Assembly (NCBI GenBank): GCA_903915485.1
Contig: CAIWTC010000227.1
Location: forward strand, 1-25,870
DNA length: 25,870 nucleotides
Direction of reading: 5' to 3'
Source: an uncultured Ignavibacteriales bacterium
Lineage (GTDB): Bacteria; Bacteroidota; Ignavibacteria; Ignavibacteriales; Ignavibacteriaceae
The translations under genes were made by a program, and so were the position numbers. This document shows, piece by piece, positions 9,201-15,977 of this stretch (positions are counted from its first letter, which is position 1; each line of letters starts with the position of its first letter). The notes under the pieces are model-generated. The model searched no databases. It was not told where the DNA came from and was given only the letters and a program-made list of their open reading frames with translations.

Positions 9201-10030
9201 ACACTCACATCACCGACTGCGATTTTTTCCGCCACTGCAACCTGGTCTTTTGTATTCGCGACCATCCCCGCCATCGCACCCATTAAGTCCCCAAGTTCAT
9301 CAGTTGTACTCTGAGTAACTTCAACATCAACATCGCCAACTGACAGTTTCTTCGCAACTCCTGAAAGCACAGTTAGAGGTTTCGATATAGCACCGGATAT
9401 AAACATACCCAATCCAATTGAAATCAGAACTCCGATGACAATGACTATTAGCATTGTCATTGTTGAGCGGTTAGAATCAATTGTGTTCTGGTCTGAACGG
9501 TCTTTTGCTAGGTCCACCTTCATTTTGGTCAGCTTATCAATCGATACCTGTACATTAGTCCTCAATTTTTCAAGTTCATTAGAATAGACTGAATATGCTT
9601 TATCCGTTTCATTAGCCAAGGCCAAATCAAGTGTTTTTTTGAGTACAGCCTGGAACTGATCTAAATCACTTGACAATGTTTTACAAATTTGTTTTCCCGC
9701 CTCTGTAATCAATGTTTTTTCTACTCTTGATATTGCAGAATCAACCTCCACATCCCGCGCTTTGATTTTCTCAATATTATCTTTTTTGACTTCAGCGTCT
9801 TTATCAAATATTATAGTTAAAATATTTGCCCGCTCTCTTTGAAAAGATGAGGCAAGAATTCCTAATTCAGCAAGCGGAACAGTATTCTTCTCATAGAGAA
9901 TGGTATCACTTTCATCTGCTGTCTTAAGGGCCGAAATCCCTTCATATCCGATAAAAGCTGCAATCGCTGCGACCAATAAAAAACTTAAAATAAGTTTTTT
10001 TCGTATTTTCATGTTATAGAACCATTTCAT
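6212..10030 (-). CDS. Methyl-accepting chemotaxis protein with 17 HAMP-like units
   Basis: 1272 residues. TM1 is at about 12-28, an all-helical periplasmic four-helix-bundle-like sensor at about 30-185, and TM2 at about 192-213. A normal HAMP follows (about 212-262), then two more HAMP-like units, then six nearly identical 91-residue repeats (343-888), each made of two HAMP-like halves, then a seventh half-repeat and a last HAMP (about 933-980). The signalling hairpin tip is at about 1074-1115 (QTNLLALNAAIEAARAGE). Sites matching the methylation pattern are Q1015/E1016, E1163/Q1164 and E1190/E1191. A low-complexity tail of about 55 residues ends in EFEKF, which fits the CheR/CheB-docking pattern x-aromatic-x-x-aromatic. 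A strong Shine-Dalgarno (AAGGAG) precedes the ATG. Ligand unknown. HAMP counting is by eye. Confidence 0.95.
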   Translation of the reverse strand: MKWFYNMKIRKKLILSFLLVAAIAAFIGYEGISALKTADESDTILYEKNTVPLAELGILASSFQRERANILTIIFDKDAEVKKDNIEKIKARDVEVDSAISRVEKTLITEAGKQICKTLSSDLDQFQAVLKKTLDLALANETDKAYSVYSNELEKLRTNVQVSIDKLTKMKVDLAKDRSDQNTIDSNRSTMTMLIVIVIGVLISIGLGMFISGAISKPLTVLSGVAKKLSVGDVDVEVTQSTTDELGDLMGAMAGMVANTKDQVAVAEKIAVGDVSVVYSPKSDKDVLGKSFVSVVDTVRSLVAEVSMLSDAAVAGKLSTRGNATKFGGSFKELVEGVNSTLDSVIGPLNVAAEYVDRIAKGDIPQRITDNYNGDFNEIKNNLNMCIDAVNGLVSDAGVLVKAAVEGKLATRADASKHQGDFKKIVQGVNDTLDSVIGPLNVAAEYVDRIAKGDIPNKITDNYNGDFNEIKNNLNACIDAVNGLVSDAGILVKAAVEGKLATRADASKHQGDFRKIVQGVNDTLDSVIGPLNVAAEYVDRIAKGDIPQRITDNYNGDFNEIKNNLNMCIDAINGLVSDAGVLVKAAVEGKLATRADANKHQGDFRKIVQGVNDTLDSVIGPLNVAAEYVDRIAKGDIPNKITDSYNGDFNEIKNNLNSCIDAVNGLVVDAGTLVRAAVEGKLATRADASKHQGDFRKIVQGVNDTLDAVIGPLNVAAEYVDRIAKGDIPNKITDSYNGDFNEIKNNLNACVDAVNGLVADAGNLSRAAIEGKLATRADATKHQGDFRKIVQGVNDTLDSVIGPLNVAAEYVDRISKGDIPNKITDNYHGDFNEIKNNLNTCIDAVNSLVSDAAMLVKAAVDGRLATRADANKHQGDFRKIVQGVNETLDAVIGPLNVAAEYVDRISKGDMPRPISDNYNGDFNQIKNNINLLIESMNEVGEIAEEIAGGNLMVSVKARSSNDSLMKALDAMIKGLTDVVENVKTAADSVSSGSKELSGNAGQISEGANKQAASAQEASSSMEQMTSNIKQNAENAQQTEKIALQSAENAKVGGKAVSETVIAMKEIASKISIIEEIARQTNLLALNAAIEAARAGEHGKGFAVVASEVRKLAERSQTAAGEINKLSASSVQIAENAGQMLSKLVPDITKTAELVQEITAASNEQNAGASQINKALQQLDQVIQQNAAASEELSSTADNLNGLSGQLASTIGFFKIDESNQRMIGTKQTRKNAPRALKQGKPSSSEKDYSSSKGFKFDVDDSSDHLDAEFEKF
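7367..9004 (-). repeat. Six tandem 273-bp coding repeats (double-HAMP units) plus a partial seventh
   Basis: Six in-frame repeats of exactly 273 bp (91 codons) at 9004-8732, 8731-8459, 8458-8186, 8185-7913, 7912-7640 and 7639-7367; a seventh begins at 7366 and loses similarity near 7235. Each codes for a unit beginning D(S/A)VIGPLNVAAEYVDRI and ending IVQGVN(D/E)TL. Protein identity between units is very high, but synonymous differences are frequent. Units 1 and 3 share the QRITDNYNG...NMCIDA variant, while 2, 4, 5 and 6 carry NKITD, which suggests that a two-unit block was copied. Confidence 0.97.
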
Positions 10031-10045
10031 ATGGACTCCTTGTAA

Positions 10046-10645
10046 TTAAATAATGTGACTATTTCGAACAATTTTTAAAGTATTTTTTATCATCTCTTTA
10101 GGATTCGATGATATCGGGCTACCATGTCCCGGATAAACAATCTTGACATCGAGCTCGGCCAATAGCTTTAAGCTCTGAACATAATCTTTAGTATATGTAC
10201 CATCATCTGTATGTATATGAATAGTTGTATCGCCGGTAAAAAGTATTCCGTTCTTTTCACAATAGATACAGATTGAATCGGTTGAATGCCCCGGCGTATG
10301 AATAACCCTGCACCATCCCTCTGCAATTTTAATCTCCTGATTATGTTTTAGGATATTTGTTTCGGCCCCCTCAACATTAAGCGCACTATAAATCTTCGGT
10401 TTATAATTTGCCACTAAACTCTTTAAGCCACCCGTATGGTCAAAATGATTATGGGTTATAATGACCTGGTCAACCGGAACTTTTCCAAGCCCGGTATTTA
10501 TAGACTCAATTTGAGAAATCAGATAGCCGTCCGCACCGGTATCGATTACTGTGTTCATATCATCAATAGTATTCCAATCACCTAACAACAGATAGGCATT
10601 GCAGCTATAAGCTAATGGGTTGGAATTTAGTTTAATAACTTTCAT
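10046..10645 (-). CDS. Metallo-beta-lactamase-fold hydrolase within the chemosensory operon
   Basis: 199 residues, one MBL domain with a complete dinuclear metal site: H65-x-H67-x-D69-H70 (THNHFDH), His120 in HTPGHS, Asp139 in FTGDTTI and His174 in YPGHG. The motif is the glyoxalase II/hydrolase type, not the HxExD type of flavodiiron proteins. The substrate is unknown; thioesters, lactones or phosphodiesters are all possible for this fold. It lies 12 bp after the short CheR-like gene and 15 bp before the receptor gene, so it is almost certainly co-transcribed with them. No signal peptide is seen, so it is cytoplasmic. A role in chemosensing is inferred from position only. Confidence 0.85.
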   Translation of the reverse strand: MKVIKLNSNPLAYSCNAYLLLGDWNTIDDMNTVIDTGADGYLISQIESINTGLGKVPVDQVIITHNHFDHTGGLKSLVANYKPKIYSALNVEGAETNILKHNQEIKIAEGWCRVIHTPGHSTDSICIYCEKNGILFTGDTTIHIHTDDGTYTKDYVQSLKLLAELDVKIVYPGHGSPISSNPKEMIKNTLKIVRNSHII

Positions 10646-10657
10646 CTAGTCAGACTT

Positions 10658-11263
10658 TTATATTTTTTGAAATAGTTGGGCATCAGGCACAACTTGTTTG
10701 AATAAATGATTTATTTCTACCGGCATTTTTTGAGTCTGCTCGGATGCAAACAGGCCGCCTTCCGAAAGCGAATTATGAAACATTTTTATCACTTCTATTC
10801 TTTCTGGATACTGGAAGTGCAGCAATACATTCTTGCACAAAATGAAACTGAAATTATTATCGATTGGATTGAGTGAAAGTAAATCATGTTTAACATAATT
10901 AACTCTGCAGCGGATGTTTTCATCAATTGCGAAAAATCCCGGTTTACCTTCTAATGGAAAAAAGTATTTTGTAAATATTTCAGGGGGAATTCTTTTCAAC
11001 TCTTCTTCTGAATAGATACCTTCACTAACTATGCTTCCAAAATCCTGACTTTCATCAATATCGCTTGCTACTATTTGAACATTCTTAAATCCGAATTTTC
11101 CCATATTTTCGGCAAGTACTATTGCCAATGTGTATGGTTCAGGACCGTTTGCGCATCCTGCGTCCCATATTCTAATTTTACTTCTGCCTTGAACAAGAGG
11201 GACTAGATTTTTTACTGCATGTTCAATTGTATGCAAGTCCCTGAAAAAAAATGTAAATGCCAT
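10658..11263 (-). CDS. Short CheR-like methyltransferase lacking the N-terminal helical domain
   Basis: 201 residues. It begins directly at the CheR FFRD element (FTFFFRDLHTIEH) and then shows the SAM-binding motif WDAGCANGPEPYTLAIVLAE, an ASDID loop, a GIYSEEEL segment like that of CheR, and CKNVLLHF in place of CRNVLIYF. The CheR N-terminal alpha-subdomain is entirely absent, and the C-terminus is shorter than in the full CheR at 4737. The start is firm: ATG is one base after the cheA stop and has AGG nine bases upstream. Glycine-rich SAM contacts are kept, so it may be active. Its target could be the receptor, the MCP-like 586-residue protein, or something else. Confidence 0.82.
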   Translation of the reverse strand: MAFTFFFRDLHTIEHAVKNLVPLVQGRSKIRIWDAGCANGPEPYTLAIVLAENMGKFGFKNVQIVASDIDESQDFGSIVSEGIYSEEELKRIPPEIFTKYFFPLEGKPGFFAIDENIRCRVNYVKHDLLSLNPIDNNFSFILCKNVLLHFQYPERIEVIKMFHNSLSEGGLFASEQTQKMPVEINHLFKQVVPDAQLFQKI

Positions 11264-11264
11264 A

Positions 11265-13340
11265 TTATGCTACCTGTGTCTTTTCTTCTTTTTCTTCTAA
11301 TTCTGAGAGCTTTTGTACATCCAGCATCAGCGCAATACGACCATCACCTAAGATTGTTGCCCCGCTTATCCCTTCAATATTTCTGTACAATGCGCCCAGT
11401 GTTTTTAATACTGTTTGATGTTGACCAACTACAGAGTCAACTGTAAATCCAATTCGGTTTCCGTTAATTCCTACAATTACAACTTGTTCGATATCCGGTT
11501 TCTCGCCGGGGAATTGGAAGAATTCTCTTAATCTTATATGAGGAACAATTTCACCCCTGACTGAAACTATATTCCTTCCATGACTTGCTTCTGTATCTTT
11601 GCTTGTCAACTCAATACATTCTTCTACTGATGAAAGCGCAAGAATAAAGTATTCATCAGCGACTTGAATAAGCAGTCCATCAATAATTGCAAGTGTTAAA
11701 GGAATTTTCAATGATATTGTCGTTCCCACACCTTGTACTGATTTCATTTCAATACTTCCGCGCAAACCGTCTATTGCTCTTTTAACCACATCCATCCCTA
11801 CGCCGCGGCCTGAAACATTTGTAATTTCTGCCGCTGTTGAGAATCCTGCGCTGAAGACAAGACTGAACAATTCACTTTCAGTTAGCTCAGTTTCCGGAGG
11901 AAGAACTCCCGAAGCAATAGCTTTTTTTCTGACTGCTTCTTTATCAACTCCGGCACCATCATCAGTGATTTGAATAATGACATTTCCACCGGACTGAAAT
12001 GCTTTAAGTTTAATTTTACCTACCCTGTTTTTCCCTGCTGCTATTCGAACCTCAGGCGATTCAATTCCATGGTCCAATGAATTTCTTAGTAAATGAATTA
12101 GTGGATCACTTATTTTTTCAATAACTGTTTTGTCCAATTCTGTTTCTGCACCTTCGGCTATCAACTCTACTTCTTTTCCCAAATCTCTGCTTAAGTCACG
12201 GATTAACCTGTTGAATTTTCCGAAGGTTGTTCCTATAGGTAGCATTCGGATATTAAGTGCAGAGTCTCTCAGGTCCCAAGTAATTCTCTCGACTGATTCG
12301 GAAATATTCATGAGATTAACAATTCCGCTAAGGTTTGCTGCGGAAGTTAATTGCGCCTGAAGCGTTACTAACTCCCCTACTAAGTTTACAAGATGGTCAA
12401 CTTTATCAGCACTTACCCGAAGACTGGAGACAGCTTCCACTTCCTGATGAGTTCTTGTATTATCTGTTCTCTCGATGTCTTTGGTTTTTGCAAAATTGAT
12501 TTGCTGATTAAGAGTAAATACGGAATAAATAGATTTGATATTTTTTTCGGAGTAATCAGTAGCGGCATCTATCTCGTTAAAGAAAAGCTTTTCACCAACT
12601 TCATCTAATGGAGAGGCCTTATCATCAATTTTAAGCACAACAAGTTCAGCATCATCCTCAACGAAGATAAATACATCTTTAATTGTATCTAAACTCTTGG
12701 ATGATGAAAGTATTATGTTCCAAACAGTGTATGACTTTTCAGGGTTAAAATCTGAGTAGTGAGGGAATGAAGAAATATTTGCCCGGATTTTTGCACTTCC
12801 TAATCCGCGCAGTTCATTTATAAGAAATACAGGGTTTGTACCACTCATAAAAATATCTTCAAACGGTTTGAACCTAATATAATAAGTGCTTTGATTGGAT
12901 GATTCAATTACTTCAGGGATAACTCCCGTTTTTCCTTTTGGCGTCTGGACAGTTCCCTTAACTGAATTTGCAATATTTCTAAATGCCTGAATTAATTCTT
13001 TTGCCTCGGTCATTTCTGATAATATTTTTGAGGCATCATCTTCAAGCATTGCTTTTATATAGTCAAGCGACCTTAAAGTAATATCGATTAATTCTTTGTT
13101 CACTGCATATTTACCGGAACGAACGAAATCAAATATGGATTCAACATCATGTGTAAACATGGTTATATCATCATACCCGAACATCCCGCTGCTTCCTTTT
13201 ATTGTGTGTAGCGCGCGGAATACTTTAGCAATGAGTTCTTTGTCGTCCGGGAATTTTTCTAATTCAAGGAGTGATGATTCCAATTCAACCAATAGTTCTG
13301 AAGCTTCCTCTTTGAAAGCTATCCTGTGTTGATCTATCAT
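11265..13340 (-). CDS. cheA: CheA, chemotaxis histidine kinase
   Basis: 691 residues with the full domain set: Hpt/P1 (1 to about 105; phospho-His45 in ALHTIKGSSGMFG), a P2-like response-regulator-docking domain (about 152-238, YYIRFKP to VFIFVEDD), P3 dimerisation helices (about 303-370, LVNLVGELVTLQAQL), the P4 ATPase (N-box HLLRNSLDHGIE, G1 DDGAGVD, G2 GRGVGMDVV) and a CheW-like P5 (about 545-680, SGATILGDGRIALMLDV). It phosphorylates CheY and CheB in response to the receptor. Its ATG overlaps the cheY stop by 4 bp (ATGA), with AAGG seven bases upstream. No key residue is missing. Confidence 0.97.
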   Translation of the reverse strand: MIDQHRIAFKEEASELLVELESSLLELEKFPDDKELIAKVFRALHTIKGSSGMFGYDDITMFTHDVESIFDFVRSGKYAVNKELIDITLRSLDYIKAMLEDDASKILSEMTEAKELIQAFRNIANSVKGTVQTPKGKTGVIPEVIESSNQSTYYIRFKPFEDIFMSGTNPVFLINELRGLGSAKIRANISSFPHYSDFNPEKSYTVWNIILSSSKSLDTIKDVFIFVEDDAELVVLKIDDKASPLDEVGEKLFFNEIDAATDYSEKNIKSIYSVFTLNQQINFAKTKDIERTDNTRTHQEVEAVSSLRVSADKVDHLVNLVGELVTLQAQLTSAANLSGIVNLMNISESVERITWDLRDSALNIRMLPIGTTFGKFNRLIRDLSRDLGKEVELIAEGAETELDKTVIEKISDPLIHLLRNSLDHGIESPEVRIAAGKNRVGKIKLKAFQSGGNVIIQITDDGAGVDKEAVRKKAIASGVLPPETELTESELFSLVFSAGFSTAAEITNVSGRGVGMDVVKRAIDGLRGSIEMKSVQGVGTTISLKIPLTLAIIDGLLIQVADEYFILALSSVEECIELTSKDTEASHGRNIVSVRGEIVPHIRLREFFQFPGEKPDIEQVVIVGINGNRIGFTVDSVVGQHQTVLKTLGALYRNIEGISGATILGDGRIALMLDVQKLSELEEKEEKTQVA

Positions 13341-13702
13341 GGGAGAACCTTTTTGATTACTGAAATTAACTGTTCAGGCTTGAACGGTTTGACTATCCAT
13401 CCCGAAGCACCCGCAGACTTACCTTCAAGTTTTTTTTCTTGCTGTGACTCGGTAGTAAGCATAATGATTGGAATGAATTTATACTGTGCTTTTTTTCTTA
13501 CTTCCTTAATCAGCCCAATCCCATCTAAGTGCGGCATGTTTAAATCAGTAATAAGCATATCAACTTTTTTGCTGTCAATTTTAGACAGCGCATCTCTGCC
13601 GTCACAGGCTTCAACAACATCATAACCGGCTTCAGTAAGTGTGAAGGCAATCATCTGACGAACACTTGCGGAATCATCAGCAGTCATAATACATTTAGGC
13701 AT
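13337..13702 (-). CDS. cheY: CheY chemotaxis response regulator
   Basis: 121 residues, one receiver domain. Acidic pair D9-D10, phosphoacceptor Asp53 in LITDLNMPHLDG, Thr in MLTTES and conserved Lys in WIVKPFKPEQL. It is the expected CheA phosphate acceptor; the downstream target (flagellar motor, pilus or other) is not in the window. It overlaps the STAS gene by 8 bp at its start and cheA by 4 bp at its end. A strong Shine-Dalgarno (AGGAG, about 8 bases from ATG) lies in the end of the STAS gene. No CheC, CheX or standard CheZ gene is nearby to dephosphorylate it. Confidence 0.95.
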   Translation of the reverse strand: MPKCIMTADDSASVRQMIAFTLTEAGYDVVEACDGRDALSKIDSKKVDMLITDLNMPHLDGIGLIKEVRKKAQYKFIPIIMLTTESQQEKKLEGKSAGASGWIVKPFKPEQLISVIKKVLP

Positions 13703-14045
13703 TTACTTCTTCTCCTGCTTTTAGAATCATAGAATTATACATTTCAGCTCTAAAGTCAGAAAATGCACATTCCAACATGGGCTCCTCAATAGCTTTTACA
13801 AAAGCATCGCTGAATTCAATTTTGAAACCTGAGTTTACCATTGTTAGCCAAAAAGAATACAACAGTTGGCAGAATGAGAAATCGACTTCAACTTCACCAT
13901 CACACATGATAGAAGTTTTGGAGGGCTTTGCATTTAATATTTGATCGAGCATCTCCTTCAATTCAGAGATGTTAGAAATCGTTAAAGACTTCTCAAACTC
14001 AAAATGCATTTTCTTTTCTTGTTTATATATCTCTATAATCAGCAT
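13695..14045 (-). CDS. STAS-domain protein, chemosensory-operon type
   Basis: 116 residues. From about residue 20 (LTISNISELKEMLDQIL) to about 100 it follows the STAS pattern of anti-sigma-factor antagonists. VEVDFSFCQLL lines up with the SpoIIAA phosphoserine loop (V-D-x-S-x-x-Q-L-L), putting Ser57 at the phosphorylatable position. The C-terminal half is divergent. The start is either ATG 14045 (GAG eight bases upstream) or ATG 14009 (MHFEF, weak purine-rich site); the latter gives a more compact STAS domain. STAS genes are known next to cheY/cheA in some non-enteric chemosensory operons. No serine kinase or PP2C phosphatase gene is present here to control it. Confidence 0.72.
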   Translation of the reverse strand: MLIIEIYKQEKKMHFEFEKSLTISNISELKEMLDQILNAKPSKTSIMCDGEVEVDFSFCQLLYSFWLTMVNSGFKIEFSDAFVKAIEEPMLECAFSDFRAEMYNSMILKAGEEVNA

Positions 14046-14061
14046 ATAATTATCTCTTTAA

Positions 14062-15822
14062 TTAAAATAGCTCAATATTGTCATCGTCAGAACTTTCCAT
14101 GATAGTAGTCTCAAACATGTTACTTTGATTTACATCGAACATGTTATGAATATCTCTTTCGCTTTGCATGGTGTATTTATTTTTTATTTTCTCAATATAT
14201 TCGATATTGTTATCGTCCATACTTGCATCAAAGTCCCCTAGCAGTTCCTGAAGCATACTCGTTGCAGAGTCTAATCCCTGTGAAACTTTAATATGAACTG
14301 ATATCTGATTTGATGTTAATATTAGTGCACCGCTTAATTCTTTTATTTTCAACTGCAGCGTTGCCAACTCTTTCATTACAGTTTGCTCATAGACTTTTGC
14401 CTCATCTAAATGAGCACGAACCTCGGTATCAATATTTCTAAGTTCAGTAAACAATTTATCTTTTAAGGTCGATTGAATATTCGCCTGCACTGATTCTGAT
14501 ATTTCCATGATTTTTTTGAGCAGTGAAGCGGTTTTTTCTGATTGGTCTTTTGATTGAGTTGAAATCTTTTGGATAGTATCTGCAATTACCCCAAGCGCCG
14601 CACCTTCCGAGCCAGTGTGAGCCGCTTTAATACTTGCGTTTACGGCAATTAGTTCTATCTCGCTTCCGATTTCTTCTATCTCATAAATGAATGTGCTTAG
14701 ATACTGCGAAGTATTAACTACATCCTTAATTGATTCTGAAAGTTCAACGGATATTTGATTACATTTTTTCAACTCTACATCAACTTCTCCCATGTAGCGG
14801 ACTAAATCAAGTAAGAACTTTATAGAAGATGCATCTTCAGAGCCTATAATAGCAAGCGTATTATAGAACATACTTTCAACATTAGAGCCGATTGCCTGAA
14901 GATTTTCAATTAAATCATTGACGGCACCGCAGAATATTCGGTTTGAGTTATGCAACTGGGCAATTTGCAACTTCCCGACTCTTTGTAGCAAAATAATTTT
15001 CTGCTCGTCATTTTCATTATTGTCTAGTTCTTCAAGCAATTCAGCAAAAGCTGTGTCGACATGTTCAAGTTGCTGTCTGGTAATATCATGAAACTGGATA
15101 TTGCTAACTACCGCGTTCATATTCGAAGCAATATTTGAACTGTCTTCTTTTATTAATACTATTTTACTGGCATACACTTCATATTTATCAGATAGAAGTG
15201 TTAAGCAGTTCTCAATTTTCGATAGGATATCTTTTGTCGAAATATTTTCCCGTTGAGAGAACTCTTTAATCTTATCATTTACCTGCTGAATAAACTGCGC
15301 AAGTTTTTTTATGCTATCTTTTATTACGCCAGTTTTTTCCTGCACTATACCCGAAAGTTTCTCAACATTTGTAGCAATAACTTCAAAGGAATTATTTTCA
15401 GTGAATATTCTAATTGATTCAATACGGGTGGATATACTGAGCATTTTAAGATGTTTGATAATTCTTTTGTAACCGCTTAGGTCTTCATCTAACTGTTGTA
15501 GGATGGTAAGAGTGGTTGCAAGAACTGTTTCGCTTTTCTTAAGTTCTTCTTCAAAGTGTACTAAATATGAGTTGATTTTTTCCGACATCATTTCGATTTG
15601 CCGGTTGCTTTTGGTGAGTAATTCTGTTGAAAACGAATCAGCTATTTTTGTGCTGCTGCTATGAATAACCTTTGAGCTGGAATAAAATCCCTGAAGTTTT
15701 TGACCTATCTCAATAAACTCAGATTCGGTTCCATGAATAATATCATTCAAAATTGATTGAACACGCGCTAAAACTGAGCCGGATTGCTCTAAGTTATTGC
15801 TCTCGTGATGATTATTTAGCAC
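14062..15822 (-). CDS. Cytoplasmic MCP-like coiled-coil protein with CheZ-like DxTxQ motif
   Basis: 586 residues from a GTG start, nearly all helical, with no membrane segment. Two segments resemble degenerate MCP signalling tips: residues about 125-158 (LSISTRIESIRIF) and about 387-425 (ELIAVNASIKAAHTGSEGAA). Between them, residues 241-255 read NIQFHDITRQQLEHV; D246-x-T-x-Q250 matches the CheZ catalytic pattern (DxxxQ, QDLTGQ in enteric CheZ). After an acidic, apparently disordered linker from about 530, the C-terminus reads SSDDDNIELF, comparable to the acidic CheY-docking tail of CheZ. Being first in the operon and 16 bp before the STAS gene fits a core role. A CheY-P phosphatase is inferred; a soluble adaptor or receptor-like protein is the alternative. 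Confidence 0.7.
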   Translation of the reverse strand: MLNNHHESNNLEQSGSVLARVQSILNDIIHGTESEFIEIGQKLQGFYSSSKVIHSSSTKIADSFSTELLTKSNRQIEMMSEKINSYLVHFEEELKKSETVLATTLTILQQLDEDLSGYKRIIKHLKMLSISTRIESIRIFTENNSFEVIATNVEKLSGIVQEKTGVIKDSIKKLAQFIQQVNDKIKEFSQRENISTKDILSKIENCLTLLSDKYEVYASKIVLIKEDSSNIASNMNAVVSNIQFHDITRQQLEHVDTAFAELLEELDNNENDEQKIILLQRVGKLQIAQLHNSNRIFCGAVNDLIENLQAIGSNVESMFYNTLAIIGSEDASSIKFLLDLVRYMGEVDVELKKCNQISVELSESIKDVVNTSQYLSTFIYEIEEIGSEIELIAVNASIKAAHTGSEGAALGVIADTIQKISTQSKDQSEKTASLLKKIMEISESVQANIQSTLKDKLFTELRNIDTEVRAHLDEAKVYEQTVMKELATLQLKIKELSGALILTSNQISVHIKVSQGLDSATSMLQELLGDFDASMDDNNIEYIEKIKNKYTMQSERDIHNMFDVNQSNMFETTIMESSDDDNIELF

Positions 15823-15956
15823 AAATTACTACTTTCAAAGTTGTCCTATTTAGTATAGATTCAAAATAATGGTACTCTTTGAAGTATTATCGATTATTTA
15901 AGGAAGGTTTTTAATGGATAGAAGTGGGTATATTGAGGTACTATAAATGGTTATAT

Positions 15957-15975
15957 TAGTTGCTGTTAGCAACTA
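15957..15975 (-). terminator. Hairpin just after the NarL-type regulator gene, possible weak terminator
   Basis: A perfect 8-bp stem (15957-15964 with 15968-15975) and a 3-base loop begins 2 bp after the TAG stop of the regulator gene at 15978. In the minus-strand RNA it is followed by AUAUAACC, not a U-run. It may end the 18960-15978 transcript weakly or stabilise its 3' end. The remaining gap to 15823 shows no other clear structure. Confidence 0.3.
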
Positions 15976-15977
15976 TT

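Noticed and set aside
10046..10645. MBL protein as an ODP-type diiron oxygen sensor
   Set aside because: The metal motif is HxHxDH with His120, Asp139 and His174, the hydrolase set; the flavodiiron/ODP pattern HxExDH is not present.
15823..15977. Possible promoter of the chemosensory operon: TATACT at 15852-15857 (minus) or CAACTTTG just before the GTG
   Set aside because: No matching -35/-33 element at the right distance for the first, and the second lacks the TA of the -7 consensus and would leave almost no leader. Too weak to list as a feature.
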